This document shows positions 17,545 to 26,089 of a stretch of DNA of 64,000 bases, piece after piece (the first letter of the stretch is position 1; each line of letters begins with the position of its first letter). This stretch comes from Bacteroidales bacterium. GTDB lineage: Bacteria; Bacteroidota; Bacteroidia; Bacteroidales; Muribaculaceae. The notes beneath the pieces are model-generated. The model was given only the letters and a program-made list of their open reading frames with translations, did no database searches and had not been told where the DNA came from. A program made the translations under genes and the position numbers. The stretch is taken from contig JAAVFJ010000053.1 in NCBI GenBank assembly GCA_014800845.1, forward strand, positions 1-64,000, read 5' to 3'.

Positions 17545-17744
17545 TTAGAGAGTGTTTGAATTTAAACCAAATTTAATATTCAGAGAGTTTTAGAAATTTT
17601 TGATTTTATCTCAAAGGATCTTTTGGGCGCTTTTCCAAAGATTTCATCGGTCGCGATGCCCGCATCGCTCCCTCTTCAACTTTGAAAAATCATCCCAAAA
17701 TCTCTCTTTGAGATAAAATCATTTAAATTCAAACACTCTCTTAA
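17545..17744 (-). repeat. Near-palindromic repeat element between the OstA-like gene and mutL
   Basis: Terminal repeats at 17545-17566 and 17722-17744 begin TTAGAGAGTGTTTG and TTAAGAGAGTGTTTG. A perfect 15-bp inner inverted repeat (17602-17616, 17706-17720) follows. The core on the minus strand reads GAAGAGGGAGCGATGC, GGGC, GCATCGCGACCGATGA, the same subfamily as the copy at 1-131. The end at 17741-17743 is the stop codon of the OstA-like gene. Confidence 0.85.
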
Positions 17745-19648
17745 GGGATGTTGAAATCCGGCACCGGTTCCGGTTCCGGGATACCCATGGCCGGGTTGGT
17801 GAAGTATTCCTCAAGGTCAAATGAAAGCTCACCGAGGGAGTCTTCCCATCCGCCGCCATACCAGGCGTAGCGGGGGCGGACACCGGCGAGCACCTCGAGT
17901 GCGTGGTCCATCTCGGCGAAGCGTGAAGCGCCGGTGAGGCGGATGAAGTCGGGCAGATAGTATTGCGACTTGGTGAGAATCAGCAGCGGGATGACGGTGC
18001 CGGTAATCTCGCCCCCTTTGCGGGAGATGAGGCTCAGGTGCTGCATCTCGCGGTCAGCCATGTCCATGCGCAGAGTGTCACCCTGCGTCTGAATGAGCTT
18101 GTTGTAGGTGGAGTCATTCTCCATCGGGAGCAGAATGGCCTGCACATCGGTGTCGGCATCAATGTGGCTGAGCTCCCCCTTCTCATCAAACAGCGCCTTG
18201 AGCCTGCCGGCGCGAAGCTGATTGAAGAAACCCTCGCCGAGATCCTCGGCCATCACGCCGGGGTTGGGGAGCAGGGTGTAGTCGGGGGTGGAGTCGGCCA
18301 TGTGTATTATGATACGGCTGCCGGCCACGAGGCGCTCGCCGCTCCAGATTATCGGCTTTCGGTCCAGATAGAGCATGGAGTCGAGCGTGCAGAAGGTGAT
18401 GGAGTCAGCTATGCCCTGCACATCGCTGCGGAAGAAGCGCGCGCGGTTGAAGGCCTTAGCTATGTGGTACTCCCCGGGCGCCCCGGTCACCGAGTCGCGG
18501 TGGAGAGTGTCAGGCAGGGTCTCCAGGAAAATGCGGTCGGCGCGCAGGAAGGTCGTGTCCGGACGGGAGTATTCCTTCAGCAGGGGATAGCGCTCGGCGT
18601 AGGCCGTACGAGTAGAGTCGTCGTAATATCCGTAGCCGCCTATCAGCACGGCGTGGCGGGCCGTGTCGGTGATAATCATAGGGAGCGGGTGGCGCATGGG
18701 GTCGCTGAACATAAAGGCCTCGCTGCGGCGCAGACGGCGGTCATAGACTATGCTGTCACCCTCCAGCGTGGTCTCGGCGCCGGCGCTGTCCCTGTGCACT
18801 ATGAGGGAGCGGGAGTGGAGCTGCGCGTTGCCGGTCACGGTGTTGTAGAATCCGGAAGAGGTATTTATGGAGTCCTGGCCGGAACGGATGGCAGTGGGCT
18901 CCACAATGTCGACCACGCGGGAGTCCGTGTGATAGACCAGACGCGAGGTGCGCAGGCGGCTGCGGCCATTGCGCAGGTAGACATCGTCGCTCACCTGCGC
19001 CGTGCGGTCGCGTGCGTCATACTGGCCCAGGCGGGAGGTGAGTGTGTCGCGCTGGCCGGTGGTGAGGGATACGTTATACATGCGACCGCCGCAGCCGTAG
19101 CTGGCAAGCTGGTCGCGCAGCGAGTAGTCCAGGCTGTCGGTGTACAGATACTTTCGGCTCTTGTCAGACTTCGACAGATGCTCCAGAGTGACCTCAGTGC
19201 CGCCGGGGCGCTTGCGCAGACGTGCCATCTGGCTGAAGCCGTCGTAATTAATCATGTCGGCACGCACCTCGAGCGAGTCACCCTGCAGCATGCGCACATG
19301 GCCGAAGGCGTCGAGGCTCACTGAGTTGGGGAAGTAGTAGGCCGAGTCGCAGTAGAGCACCACCCCCTGTCGGCGAAACATCACATTGCCCTTCACCACC
19401 TGACGTCCGGAGTCCACGGCCTCATCGCTGGTGAGCTCGTCGGCCCTCTCCAGGAAGAATTTGGTGGGGTTGTTTCGCGACATGTCGGGCACGGTGGGCT
19501 TCACCGGCTGCGTGGGCTTGGGGCGAGTGTAGCTCTGCGGCCGCGTGGATTGCGGCTGCTTCTGAGTGCTCTTCTGACCTAATGCTATGGATGCCGCGAG
19601 CGCAAGGATTACCAGTAGCGGCAGCTTTATGCGCGTCAGTGGATTCAT
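17741..19648 (-). CDS. OstA-like (LptA/LptD N-terminal-like) envelope protein
   Basis: Exported protein of 635 residues with an N-terminal signal anchor or signal peptide (LPLLVILALAASIALG), then a Thr/Pro/Gln-rich linker (QPQSTRPQSYTRPKPT). The main body is a repetitive beta-sheet of OstA/LptA type: KGNVMFRRQGVVLYCDSAYYF, VEVRAD-like strands and YDARDRTAQVSDDVYLRNG. In Bacteroidetes such proteins are taken to bridge lipopolysaccharide transport in the periplasm. It sits 7 bases after a SurA-like chaperone gene and is followed by mutL. Pairing with SurA-like proteins fits outer-membrane biogenesis. The C-terminal half contains less typical sequence and no recognised catalytic motif. Confidence 0.85.
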   Translation of the reverse strand: MNPLTRIKLPLLVILALAASIALGQKSTQKQPQSTRPQSYTRPKPTQPVKPTVPDMSRNNPTKFFLERADELTSDEAVDSGRQVVKGNVMFRRQGVVLYCDSAYYFPNSVSLDAFGHVRMLQGDSLEVRADMINYDGFSQMARLRKRPGGTEVTLEHLSKSDKSRKYLYTDSLDYSLRDQLASYGCGGRMYNVSLTTGQRDTLTSRLGQYDARDRTAQVSDDVYLRNGRSRLRTSRLVYHTDSRVVDIVEPTAIRSGQDSINTSSGFYNTVTGNAQLHSRSLIVHRDSAGAETTLEGDSIVYDRRLRRSEAFMFSDPMRHPLPMIITDTARHAVLIGGYGYYDDSTRTAYAERYPLLKEYSRPDTTFLRADRIFLETLPDTLHRDSVTGAPGEYHIAKAFNRARFFRSDVQGIADSITFCTLDSMLYLDRKPIIWSGERLVAGSRIIIHMADSTPDYTLLPNPGVMAEDLGEGFFNQLRAGRLKALFDEKGELSHIDADTDVQAILLPMENDSTYNKLIQTQGDTLRMDMADREMQHLSLISRKGGEITGTVIPLLILTKSQYYLPDFIRLTGASRFAEMDHALEVLAGVRPRYAWYGGGWEDSLGELSFDLEEYFTNPAMGIPEPEPVPDFNIP

Positions 19649-19655
19649 GGCCGAC

Positions 19656-21017
19656 CTACTTTATCCAGCCCTGATACTGAAATTCGCAAGAGCTCCAGCC
19701 CGGTTCTATGCGCACGTAGGTGTCCTTGATTTTCTGTTCCACCCAGCGCTTAAGTATATCTTCGCGGGCCTTTCCCTCATACATGTTTTTGAGCAGTGCA
19801 TAGTCATCGGCCAGATTTGCGCGGTGGGCCGGGATACGGTTGGTGAGGCGCACGATTGCCACCACCTCGCGGTTCTTGCGCTCATCCATCATGATGAAAG
19901 CCTGGGAGATGTCGCCGGGCTGCATAGTCTCAACGCGGCGAGCCACGGAGGCGGGCAGGTCCTGCATCTCGAAGCGTGAGGAGCCGGTGGAGTTGTTGGT
20001 CATGATACCCTTGTTATTGCGGGTGTCCTTATCCTGGCTGACGTAGCGGGCGGCCTCGTCGAAGTTGATGTGGCCGCGCACAATCTCGGCACGGAGGGAG
20101 TCGAGGCGCACCACCGAGGAGTCCAGGTCGGCCTGGCGCACCTTCGGGCGCAGCAGAATGTGGCGCAGATTGGCCTGCTCGCCGCGCTTCTCGATGAGCT
20201 GAATGATGTGGTAGCCATACTCCGTCTCCACGATTTTGGACACTTTGCCGGGTTCGGAAAGGTTGAAGGCCACGGCAGAGAATTCGGGCACGAAGTCGCT
20301 CTTGTTGCGGAAACCGAGCTCGCCACCCTGAGTGCGGGTGCCGGGGTCCTCGCTGTAGAAGAATGCCAGGGTGGAGAATTCGGCCTCGCCGCTGTTTACA
20401 CGCTCGGCGTAGTCGCGCAGGCGCGCCTTGACATCGTCAATCTCCTGCTGTGGCACCGGGGGTGAGAGGGTTATGATCTGCACCTCCACCTGCTGAGGCA
20501 CCATAGGCACACTGTCGGCAGGGAGCGAAGCGTAATATTTACGCACTTCGGCGGGAGTGGCTTTCACATCCTTGGTGAGCGACTGCTGCACCTGCTGGAT
20601 GGTGTATTGATTGCGCATGAGCTCCACGAGCTGCTCTCTGATTTGCGGCAGGGGTTTGCGGAACTGCTGCTCCACCCTCTCGCGAGAGCCCATGTTGTTG
20701 ATGAAGAAGTTCAGACGCTGGTCCACAGAGCTCTGCACCGCGCTTTCGGAGGGCTCGATGGTGTCGACCTTAGCCTGATGCAGATAGAGCTTCTCCACGG
20801 CTATCTGCTCCGGAATGGCGCAGTAGGGGGAGCCCTTGAAGGTCATGCCGTCATATTGCGCCTGCTGGTACATCTCTTCGATTTCACTCTTGTAGATAGG
20901 CTCGTCGCCTACCACCCATGCCACCTCGTCAATCACATTGCCCGTGGGGTCGGCCAGCGCAGAAGCGAGGGCACCGGTAAGGGCCAGTGCGGGGATGAAA
21001 TATTTCAGTTTTTTCAT
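19656..21017 (-). CDS. SurA-like periplasmic peptidyl-prolyl isomerase
   Basis: Periplasmic chaperone and rotamase for outer-membrane proteins, 453 residues. The ATG at 21017 (MKKLKYFIPALALTGALASA) gives a clean signal peptide. A SurA N-domain follows (DEVAWVVGDEPIYKSEIEEMY). Two parvulin-like regions lie around QQVEVQIITLSPP ... GGELGFRNKSDFVPEFS ... EYGYHIIQLIEKRGEQ and LRHILLRPKV ... FDEAARYVSQD. The sequence directly before the start is a copy of the repeat-element terminus. It forms a run with the next gene upstream, a second SurA-like lipoprotein, and with the OstA-like gene 7 bases downstream. Confidence 0.9.
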   Translation of the reverse strand: MKKLKYFIPALALTGALASALADPTGNVIDEVAWVVGDEPIYKSEIEEMYQQAQYDGMTFKGSPYCAIPEQIAVEKLYLHQAKVDTIEPSESAVQSSVDQRLNFFINNMGSRERVEQQFRKPLPQIREQLVELMRNQYTIQQVQQSLTKDVKATPAEVRKYYASLPADSVPMVPQQVEVQIITLSPPVPQQEIDDVKARLRDYAERVNSGEAEFSTLAFFYSEDPGTRTQGGELGFRNKSDFVPEFSAVAFNLSEPGKVSKIVETEYGYHIIQLIEKRGEQANLRHILLRPKVRQADLDSSVVRLDSLRAEIVRGHINFDEAARYVSQDKDTRNNKGIMTNNSTGSSRFEMQDLPASVARRVETMQPGDISQAFIMMDERKNREVVAIVRLTNRIPAHRANLADDYALLKNMYEGKAREDILKRWVEQKIKDTYVRIEPGWSSCEFQYQGWIK

Positions 21018-21044
21018 TAAGATAGTGTTCAAATTTTAGCGATT
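21018..21044 (+). repeat. Single terminal repeat of the palindromic element before the SurA-like gene
   Basis: TTAAGATAGTGTTCAAATTT followed by TAGCGATTAT resembles the right end of the element at 9436-9632 (read inverse). It abuts the ATG of the SurA-like gene. No core or partner end is present in the 66-base gap. Confidence 0.55.
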
Positions 21045-21083
21045 ATTTGCTGTCGATGGTTGTTTGTATCCGCAAAAGCGGGG

Positions 21084-21986
21084 CTATTTAATGTCGCGGT
21101 AGCGCAGGGGGATGTAGGTGCCGGGTTTCACCCGGTGGGCCTCCACCTCCTTTTTGTAGACACTGCGCATGAGGCGCCGGTCGTAGTCCTCGCGTTGCTG
21201 CTCCATGAGAGCTTGCTCAATGCGTGGGGCTGCAAATTCAAAGGGCATTCTCTCGCCGGAGTCAGTGGCTTCGGTCACATGAAGCAGATAGGTGATGCCT
21301 CCCACCTCGGTCTCGAAGTTGCCGCCACTCTGAGTGGCCGGGGTCACGGGTGCTGTGAAGCGGTGGGGAATGCGTTTGGCTATCTCCTCCCAGGCCACCC
21401 ACTGGTCGCCGAAGAAGTCATATTCCATGGCGCCGCGCAGACCGTAGGACTCCAGTTCGTCGATGGCTTCGGGAGTACCCTTGGCCACCCACTCGCGCAC
21501 CTCGCCGAGCTGCGGAGCGGTCGACGACATTTTTACATATATACCCTTGATTACCGGTTGGTTGAGTATGTAGCGTTCCGGGTGGGCCTCATACTCGCCG
21601 CGCAGGGCCTGCTGGGAGGCTTTGTCGGAGTGTTCGGCCACCATCAGGCGCCGGTATTCCTCGGTCAGCAACTGCCGGCGATACTGCTCCACGAGGCGGT
21701 CTATGCGGTCCAGGTCGGGAAGATTCTGTTCGGCCACAGCCACCAGCATATTGCGCTCGAGCCATTCCTCCACTATTGCGTCAAAGAGTCGCGCGCTGTC
21801 CACTGCGGAGATGCCTCCCGGTATCTTGGCGAGCACGTCGGCGCGCGTCAGCGCCGAGTCGCCCACCTGAATCAGCACCTCTGATGCAGGCGCAGCGGAA
21901 GTCTCGCTCTTGTCTGCTGAGTGAGAACATGCTGCTGCGGCCACCGCCAGCATTATCCACAGGAAGTGTAAGGACTTGGTAACCAT
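21084..21986 (-). CDS. SurA N-domain-like lipoprotein
   Basis: 300-residue putative lipoprotein. The lipobox LAVAAAAC places the lipidated cysteine at about residue 20. After a Ser/Ala linker the sequence VLIQVGDSALTRADVLAKIPGG matches the opening of SurA-type chaperones. A long helical part (EEWLERNMLVAVAEQN to LLTEEYRRL) follows, then a domain with weak parvulin resemblance (GITYLLHVTEATDSGERMPF). It lacks the clear parvulin motifs of its neighbour, so a chaperone role without isomerase activity is likely. It has a consensus promoter 42 bases upstream and heads the envelope series that continues into SurA-like and OstA-like genes. Confidence 0.8.
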   Translation of the reverse strand: MVTKSLHFLWIMLAVAAAACSHSADKSETSAAPASEVLIQVGDSALTRADVLAKIPGGISAVDSARLFDAIVEEWLERNMLVAVAEQNLPDLDRIDRLVEQYRRQLLTEEYRRLMVAEHSDKASQQALRGEYEAHPERYILNQPVIKGIYVKMSSTAPQLGEVREWVAKGTPEAIDELESYGLRGAMEYDFFGDQWVAWEEIAKRIPHRFTAPVTPATQSGGNFETEVGGITYLLHVTEATDSGERMPFEFAAPRIEQALMEQQREDYDRRLMRSVYKKEVEAHRVKPGTYIPLRYRDIK

Positions 21987-22027
21987 AGAATTACTTCAGG
22001 AGAGTCCGAGGGCCTCCTAATGAACTG

Positions 22028-22059
22028 CAAAAATAAGAATAAATCCGCAGGTGTGCAAA
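22028..22059 (-). promoter_or_regulatory. Promoter of the SurA-like lipoprotein series
   Basis: Minus strand: TTTG, exactly 20 bases, TATTTTTG (22028-22035). Confidence 0.72.
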
Positions 22060-22088
22060 TTTTTTCTGCCCGCGCTCGTGCCACGCGC

Positions 22089-22499
22089 TCATCTGCGCGG
22101 CAACCGCAGCAGAAGCAGGCGTGTGCCAAGGAGCAGGTCAGAGAGGAGCACGACGGGGAAAATCAACGTTAGCCCCAGCACGGGGAATATGAGCGGATTG
22201 AGTGCGGCAGCCCCCTGCCAGTCACCCTGCAGCAGCGCCATGGCGGCGCGCGTAAGGCCGCAGGAGGGGCAGCGGATGCCGGTGAGGGTGAGTAGCGGAC
22301 AGCGCACTATCTTGCCGGTTACCTCCGGAAAATAGCGGGCGGAAGCCACATAGACCAGGCAGAGCAGGTAGGTGAGGGTCCATCCCAGATAGAGATACCG
22401 GTGCTGAGAGAGCGCCCGGCGCAGGTTTGCCGAGTAACGCGAGCATCCCCGTGGGGCACTGCCCGGCGGGGATGCGTGAGTCTCAGACTGCCTGCTCAT
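22089..22499 (-). CDS. DUF2752 membrane protein
   Basis: 136 residues with the DUF2752 hallmark GIRCPSCGLTRAAMALLQGDW (two cysteines in CPSCG) and about three membrane segments: YLGWTLTYLLCLVYVAS, then AALNPLIFPVLGLTLIFP and a last leucine-rich helix. The start at 22499 (MSRQSETHAS) is preferred because its ATG overlaps the TGA of the TM2 gene (TGATG), which implies translational coupling. The family function is unknown. In Bacteroidetes it is commonly found beside TM2-domain genes, as here. Confidence 0.88.
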   Translation of the reverse strand: MSRQSETHASPPGSAPRGCSRYSANLRRALSQHRYLYLGWTLTYLLCLVYVASARYFPEVTGKIVRCPLLTLTGIRCPSCGLTRAAMALLQGDWQGAAALNPLIFPVLGLTLIFPVVLLSDLLLGTRLLLLRLPRR

Positions 22500-22975
22500 C
22501 AGAAGAGCGGGAAGGTAGACTGATTGTAGACGTATTTGCGATAGAAATCCTGTTCGCTCATGGTGAGCATGAGGATCCCCTGCACGAAGGTGATGATTTC
22601 CCACAGACCGCAGGTCACGATCGTAAGCAGAATGGTGATGAAGCCGCCACCAACTTTGCCGAGATAGAAATACTGAATGCCCAGGCCGCCGAGCAGCAGG
22701 GCGAGGATGCCCGCGGTGGTCTTGTTCTTGTATCCTGTGGGGGCCTGATAGCTATCGGCCATAGGGGGGCAACCGGGCTGCTGCACGTAGGCACCGTTCT
22801 TAGTCTTGTTTTCGTTGATAAGGGTCATGAGCGCCGGGATAGTGTAAGCGGCTGCCCACTGAGGCATACCCTCGCTCCATACCTGAGAGTCGGGGTTGAG
22901 GTCATAGGCTAAGAGCTGGTCCTCTGCCATAGGGCCTACCTGCTGACCGTTATAAAGTATATACCATTGTGCCAT
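22499..22975 (-). CDS. GYF_2 and TM2 domain protein
   Basis: 158-residue membrane protein. The N-terminal GYF_2 domain (WYILYNGQQVGPMAEDQL, 4-21, with the W-x-Y-x-x-GPM pattern) is a putative peptide-binding module. It is followed by a proline-rich linker and a C-terminal TM2 domain with two helices (TTAGILALLLGGLGIQYFYLG and GFITILLTIVTCGLWEIIT) joined by the conserved short turn. It has a textbook promoter and overlaps the following DUF2752 gene by one base. The two are probably one functional pair in the inner membrane. The actual role is not known. Confidence 0.92.
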   Translation of the reverse strand: MAQWYILYNGQQVGPMAEDQLLAYDLNPDSQVWSEGMPQWAAAYTIPALMTLINENKTKNGAYVQQPGCPPMADSYQAPTGYKNKTTAGILALLLGGLGIQYFYLGKVGGGFITILLTIVTCGLWEIITFVQGILMLTMSEQDFYRKYVYNQSTFPLF

Positions 22976-23030
22976 AGTTAGTTATGTTGAGTTATGATAA
23001 TATTATTGTAGTGTTGCGTATTCTGTTCGG

Positions 23031-23062
23031 CAAATTTACAACATAATCCCGACACTGACAAA
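23031..23062 (-). promoter_or_regulatory. Promoter of the TM2/DUF2752 pair
   Basis: Minus strand: TTTG (23059-23062), exactly 20 bases, TAAATTTG (23031-23038). Confidence 0.75.
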
Positions 23063-23102
23063 TAATTAGCGCCGGGATTATTAATTTGTTTAAAAATTGG
23101 AA

Positions 23103-23759
23103 TTATTTTTGTGTTTTGTTGAGGCGGAAGCCTATATACATGTCCTCATACTGGTTGAGGAGCGAGGAGAGGGCCGAGGCTGACTGCATCTTCAGCAGCG
23201 AGGCCACGCCTTGCAGCATGTTGAGGGCCTTCTTAGCGTCCCACATGATGCTGAGGGTCTGGCCCGTAGCACCCTTTTCAAAGAATGTGGCCATGTCCGC
23301 TAACTTTGTTTTGCCAAACGCGGTGAAGGTGGTCACGTACTTGCTCTTGTCCGTCTTAGTCACCGTGCCGGAAATCTTCATCTTCTTGATTTCGAGCGTG
23401 AAGTTGCCCTCTTTGTCAAAGGTGATGGTGGAGCCGGTGAGCCCATATTTCTCATAATAGGGGTCAATCTTGTTCTGGATAGCAAGCTTGGCAGCCTTGC
23501 CGCCAATCTGGCTCAGGGCATCGTCGCTACCGAAATCCACGGCGGCACCCTCCACTACCCATGTGCCCTCAAGCTGGGCCACATCGAAGTCTGAGTTAGA
23601 GAAGAAACCATCTATGAGATTGGTCACGCCGCTACCGGCGTTGCCGAGGGCTTCCTGAGTCTTGCCGAGCAGGTCCTGCAGATTCCAGGCCTTTGAGGGG
23701 AGGCAGGAGAAGATAAGGGCGCCGAGCGCCACGAGAATTCTTACTGATGATTTTTTCAT
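23103..23759 (-). CDS. DUF4923 family exported protein
   Basis: 218-residue secreted protein with a signal peptide (MKKSSVRILVALGALIFSCL, cleavage near SKA). The mature part has a short helical start (LLGKTQEALGNAGSG), then a lipocalin-like beta domain with LEGTWVVEGAAVDFGSDDAL near residue 65 and alternating strands (ITFDKEGNFTLEIKKMKISG). This matches the DUF4923 family of Bacteroidales, whose function is unknown. It lies 58 bases downstream of the capsule dehydratase and may be read through from it. No good promoter was seen directly in front. Confidence 0.85.
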   Translation of the reverse strand: MKKSSVRILVALGALIFSCLPSKAWNLQDLLGKTQEALGNAGSGVTNLIDGFFSNSDFDVAQLEGTWVVEGAAVDFGSDDALSQIGGKAAKLAIQNKIDPYYEKYGLTGSTITFDKEGNFTLEIKKMKISGTVTKTDKSKYVTTFTAFGKTKLADMATFFEKGATGQTLSIMWDAKKALNMLQGVASLLKMQSASALSSLLNQYEDMYIGFRLNKTQK

Positions 23760-23817
23760 AATTTCTGGATTTTGAGAGAAGTATACTCTTATAACCCCGT
23801 GGACTCGGAATTGTTCG

Positions 23818-25797
23818 TTAACCCTGTTTGTCAGAGGTGGTCAGCTCCTTGTCAATCTGTTCAAACACAGAGTTGCGGCTGATAAACTCAGGTACAAGGC
23901 TCTTCATGGCCATCACCATGTCGTGCACCTTGTTTTCGCGGGCGAGGCGTATGATTTCGGAGATGTGGGCGTTGACAGCATCGAAATTATACTGACGCAC
24001 CTTGGCTATCATAATCTTATCGTTGGGGGTGGGTATGGTCTTCTCCTTGTCGTTGAGCAGCTCCTCATAGAGCTTCTCGCCGGGGCGCAGACCGGTCTCA
24101 ATAATCTTGATGTCCACGTCAGGCTTGAGGCCGGCCAGCAGAATCATGCGGCGCGCCAGGTCATAGATTTTCACCGGCTGCCCCATGTCAAATAGGAATA
24201 TCTCGCCGCCGTGGCCCATGCACCCGGCTTCAAGCACCAAAGAGCACGCCTCCTGGATCGTCATGAAGTAGCGGATGATGTCGCGGTGGGTGAGGGTGAC
24301 GGGACCACCCTGCTCAATCTGGCGGCGGAACAGGGGAATTACTGAGCCGTTGGAGCCCAGCACATTGCCGAAGCGGGTAGTGATGAACTGGGGAATCTCG
24401 GCCTCTTCGCGTCCGGCCTGTGCCTGAGTGCGCAGGAAGAGACTTTGCACATAAATCTCGGCTATGCGCTTTGTGGCGCCCATGATATTGGTGGGGTTCA
24501 CAGCCTTGTCGGTGCTGACCATCACAAACTTCTTTACGCCATATTGCAGCGCCAGGTCGGCCAGATTTCGGGTGCCCATCACATTAGTGAGCAACGCTTC
24601 GGTCGGGTTGCGCTCCATCATGGGCACATGCTTGTAAGCCGCTGCGTGGTACACGAACTGCGGGCGGAAGGTGCGGAACACATGCTCCAGACGGTCGTGG
24701 TTGGTCACGTCGGCCACATAGAGCTCTATGTGAATGTCGGGATAGAGCTCCTGCATCTGCAGCTGCATGTCGTGCATAGGTGTCTCCGCCTGGTCGAGCA
24801 GCACAATGCACCCCGCCTCAAACTCGGCTACCTGACGCACAATCTCGCTGCCGATGGAGCCGGCAGCGCCGGTTATGAGCACCGTGGAGCCCTTTATCTG
24901 GCTGCGTATCTGCGGATTCTTGCTTTTGATTACGGGGCGGCTCAGCAGATCCTCAATCTTAATGGCATTGACGTGGGCCGAATAATTAGGGGCCTGAGTG
25001 GAGGCATCCAGGTCCACCTCCTCAATCTGATTGAGCACCATGAGCTTGATGCGGTGAGGTATGAAATTGTCGGCAAAGCCGCTGCGCATCAGCTCCATGT
25101 GAGTCTTGAGCACCACCAGCGTAGAGGCATCATATTTCTCGAAAATCTCCTGCACGCGGTCAGGCGAGAAGTTCTCCACCGGCATGCCGTTGAGGGTCCG
25201 AATCTTATTGTTTTCGTTGAGCGAGAGAAGCGCCACAGGGCGGTAATGACCCTCGACCTCCTCCTTCAGCGTATTGGCAAGCGCGGCGGAATTTATCGAC
25301 GAGCCGAGCAGAATCACCGGCTCGCGGCGCTCAATGACCGTGGTTATCTCGCTGAAGAGATACTTCACAATAATGCGCAGCGACATCATGAGCGAGAGCG
25401 TGACGCCCGCTACCAGAATCACCGGAATCACCCCAATCAGCAGCTTGTGGGTAAACACCGAGTAGACTCCGCTTATCATCCCGATGATGAGCGATGCGAG
25501 CACCACGCACCAGAACACTTTGAACAAATCGTAAGGCACGGAGAAGCGCACAATGCAGCGGTAGCAGCCGGTGGCGATATTTGTCATGGCATAGATAAGC
25601 ACCACCAGCACGTAGCAGAGCTGACGCAGTGCGGGGCTCCCCGCGAAATATTCCGGAGGGAAAATGAAAAGAAGAGAGGCCACCAAAGCTATTATAGCGG
25701 TGTCAATCGAGAATATAATCCAGCGGGGAGTGGGTCCCTTCTGGAAAAGCTTGAAAGCTCGGAGAGTAGAGATTTGTTCAATGATTCTGCGTGTCAT
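23818..25797 (-). CDS. FlaA1/WbpM-type UDP-sugar 4,6-dehydratase, membrane-bound
   Basis: 659 residues. Four or five N-terminal helices (IIFSIDTAIIALVASLLFI, QLCYVLVVLIYAMTNIATG, FWCVVLASLIIGMISGVYS, ILVAGVTLSLMMSLRI) anchor a CoA-binding-like domain and a cytoplasmic short-chain dehydrogenase domain. The NAD site is VLITGAAGSIGSEIVRQ. The catalytic region VSTDKAVNPTNIMGATKR shows the SMK triad (Met replacing Tyr) of the WbpM/FlaA1/CapD group. The likely reaction is C4/C6 dehydration of UDP-GlcNAc-type sugars for O-antigen or capsule. The start at 25797 (MTRRIIEQI) sits about 55 bases from the predicted transcription start. No other polysaccharide gene is adjacent. Confidence 0.93.
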   Translation of the reverse strand: MTRRIIEQISTLRAFKLFQKGPTPRWIIFSIDTAIIALVASLLFIFPPEYFAGSPALRQLCYVLVVLIYAMTNIATGCYRCIVRFSVPYDLFKVFWCVVLASLIIGMISGVYSVFTHKLLIGVIPVILVAGVTLSLMMSLRIIVKYLFSEITTVIERREPVILLGSSINSAALANTLKEEVEGHYRPVALLSLNENNKIRTLNGMPVENFSPDRVQEIFEKYDASTLVVLKTHMELMRSGFADNFIPHRIKLMVLNQIEEVDLDASTQAPNYSAHVNAIKIEDLLSRPVIKSKNPQIRSQIKGSTVLITGAAGSIGSEIVRQVAEFEAGCIVLLDQAETPMHDMQLQMQELYPDIHIELYVADVTNHDRLEHVFRTFRPQFVYHAAAYKHVPMMERNPTEALLTNVMGTRNLADLALQYGVKKFVMVSTDKAVNPTNIMGATKRIAEIYVQSLFLRTQAQAGREEAEIPQFITTRFGNVLGSNGSVIPLFRRQIEQGGPVTLTHRDIIRYFMTIQEACSLVLEAGCMGHGGEIFLFDMGQPVKIYDLARRMILLAGLKPDVDIKIIETGLRPGEKLYEELLNDKEKTIPTPNDKIMIAKVRQYNFDAVNAHISEIIRLARENKVHDMVMAMKSLVPEFISRNSVFEQIDKELTTSDKQG

Positions 25798-25858
25798 GCG
25801 TGCAACATTTAGCGATAAGTGCAAAGGTGGGATAGCGGATAACGGTGATAATCCAGTG

Positions 25859-25890
25859 CAAAGTTAGTAAAACTTAGCCGAAAAACCAAA
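25859..25890 (-). promoter_or_regulatory. Promoter of the capsule dehydratase gene
   Basis: Minus strand: TTTG (25887-25890), exactly 20 bases, TAACTTTG (25859-25866). Confidence 0.75.
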
Positions 25891-25966
25891 AGACCAAGCA
25901 AGAGGCAGGTATCCGCCCGATGAAGACAAAGTTGCGAAAACTTATGGATAAATGGAAATCTTTTAC

Positions 25967-25974
25967 TACCTTTG
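25967..25974 (+). promoter_or_regulatory. Possible -7 box of the surface lipoprotein operon
   Basis: TACCTTTG fits TAnnTTTG, but there is no TTG 19-22 bases upstream, so activation by another factor is possible. The leader to the first gene would be about 108 bases. Confidence 0.4.
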
Positions 25975-26089
25975 TCCCCAAATATTACGCTTGAAATTAT
26001 GTCGGGTTTATAGCTGCGTCCTGATTTGTACGTCCTGATTCCCACAAAGATAGCATTGATTTTTTTGATAACAACTACTAATTAACTAT

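Noticed and set aside
17963-19324. 453-codon plus-strand frame opposite the OstA-like gene
   Set aside because: Antisense shadow of a recognisable envelope protein; no promoter or start context.
24445-25812. 455-codon plus-strand frame opposite the UDP-sugar dehydratase
   Set aside because: Antisense shadow; no domain, His/Arg-rich, and the minus strand has complete catalytic motifs and a promoter.
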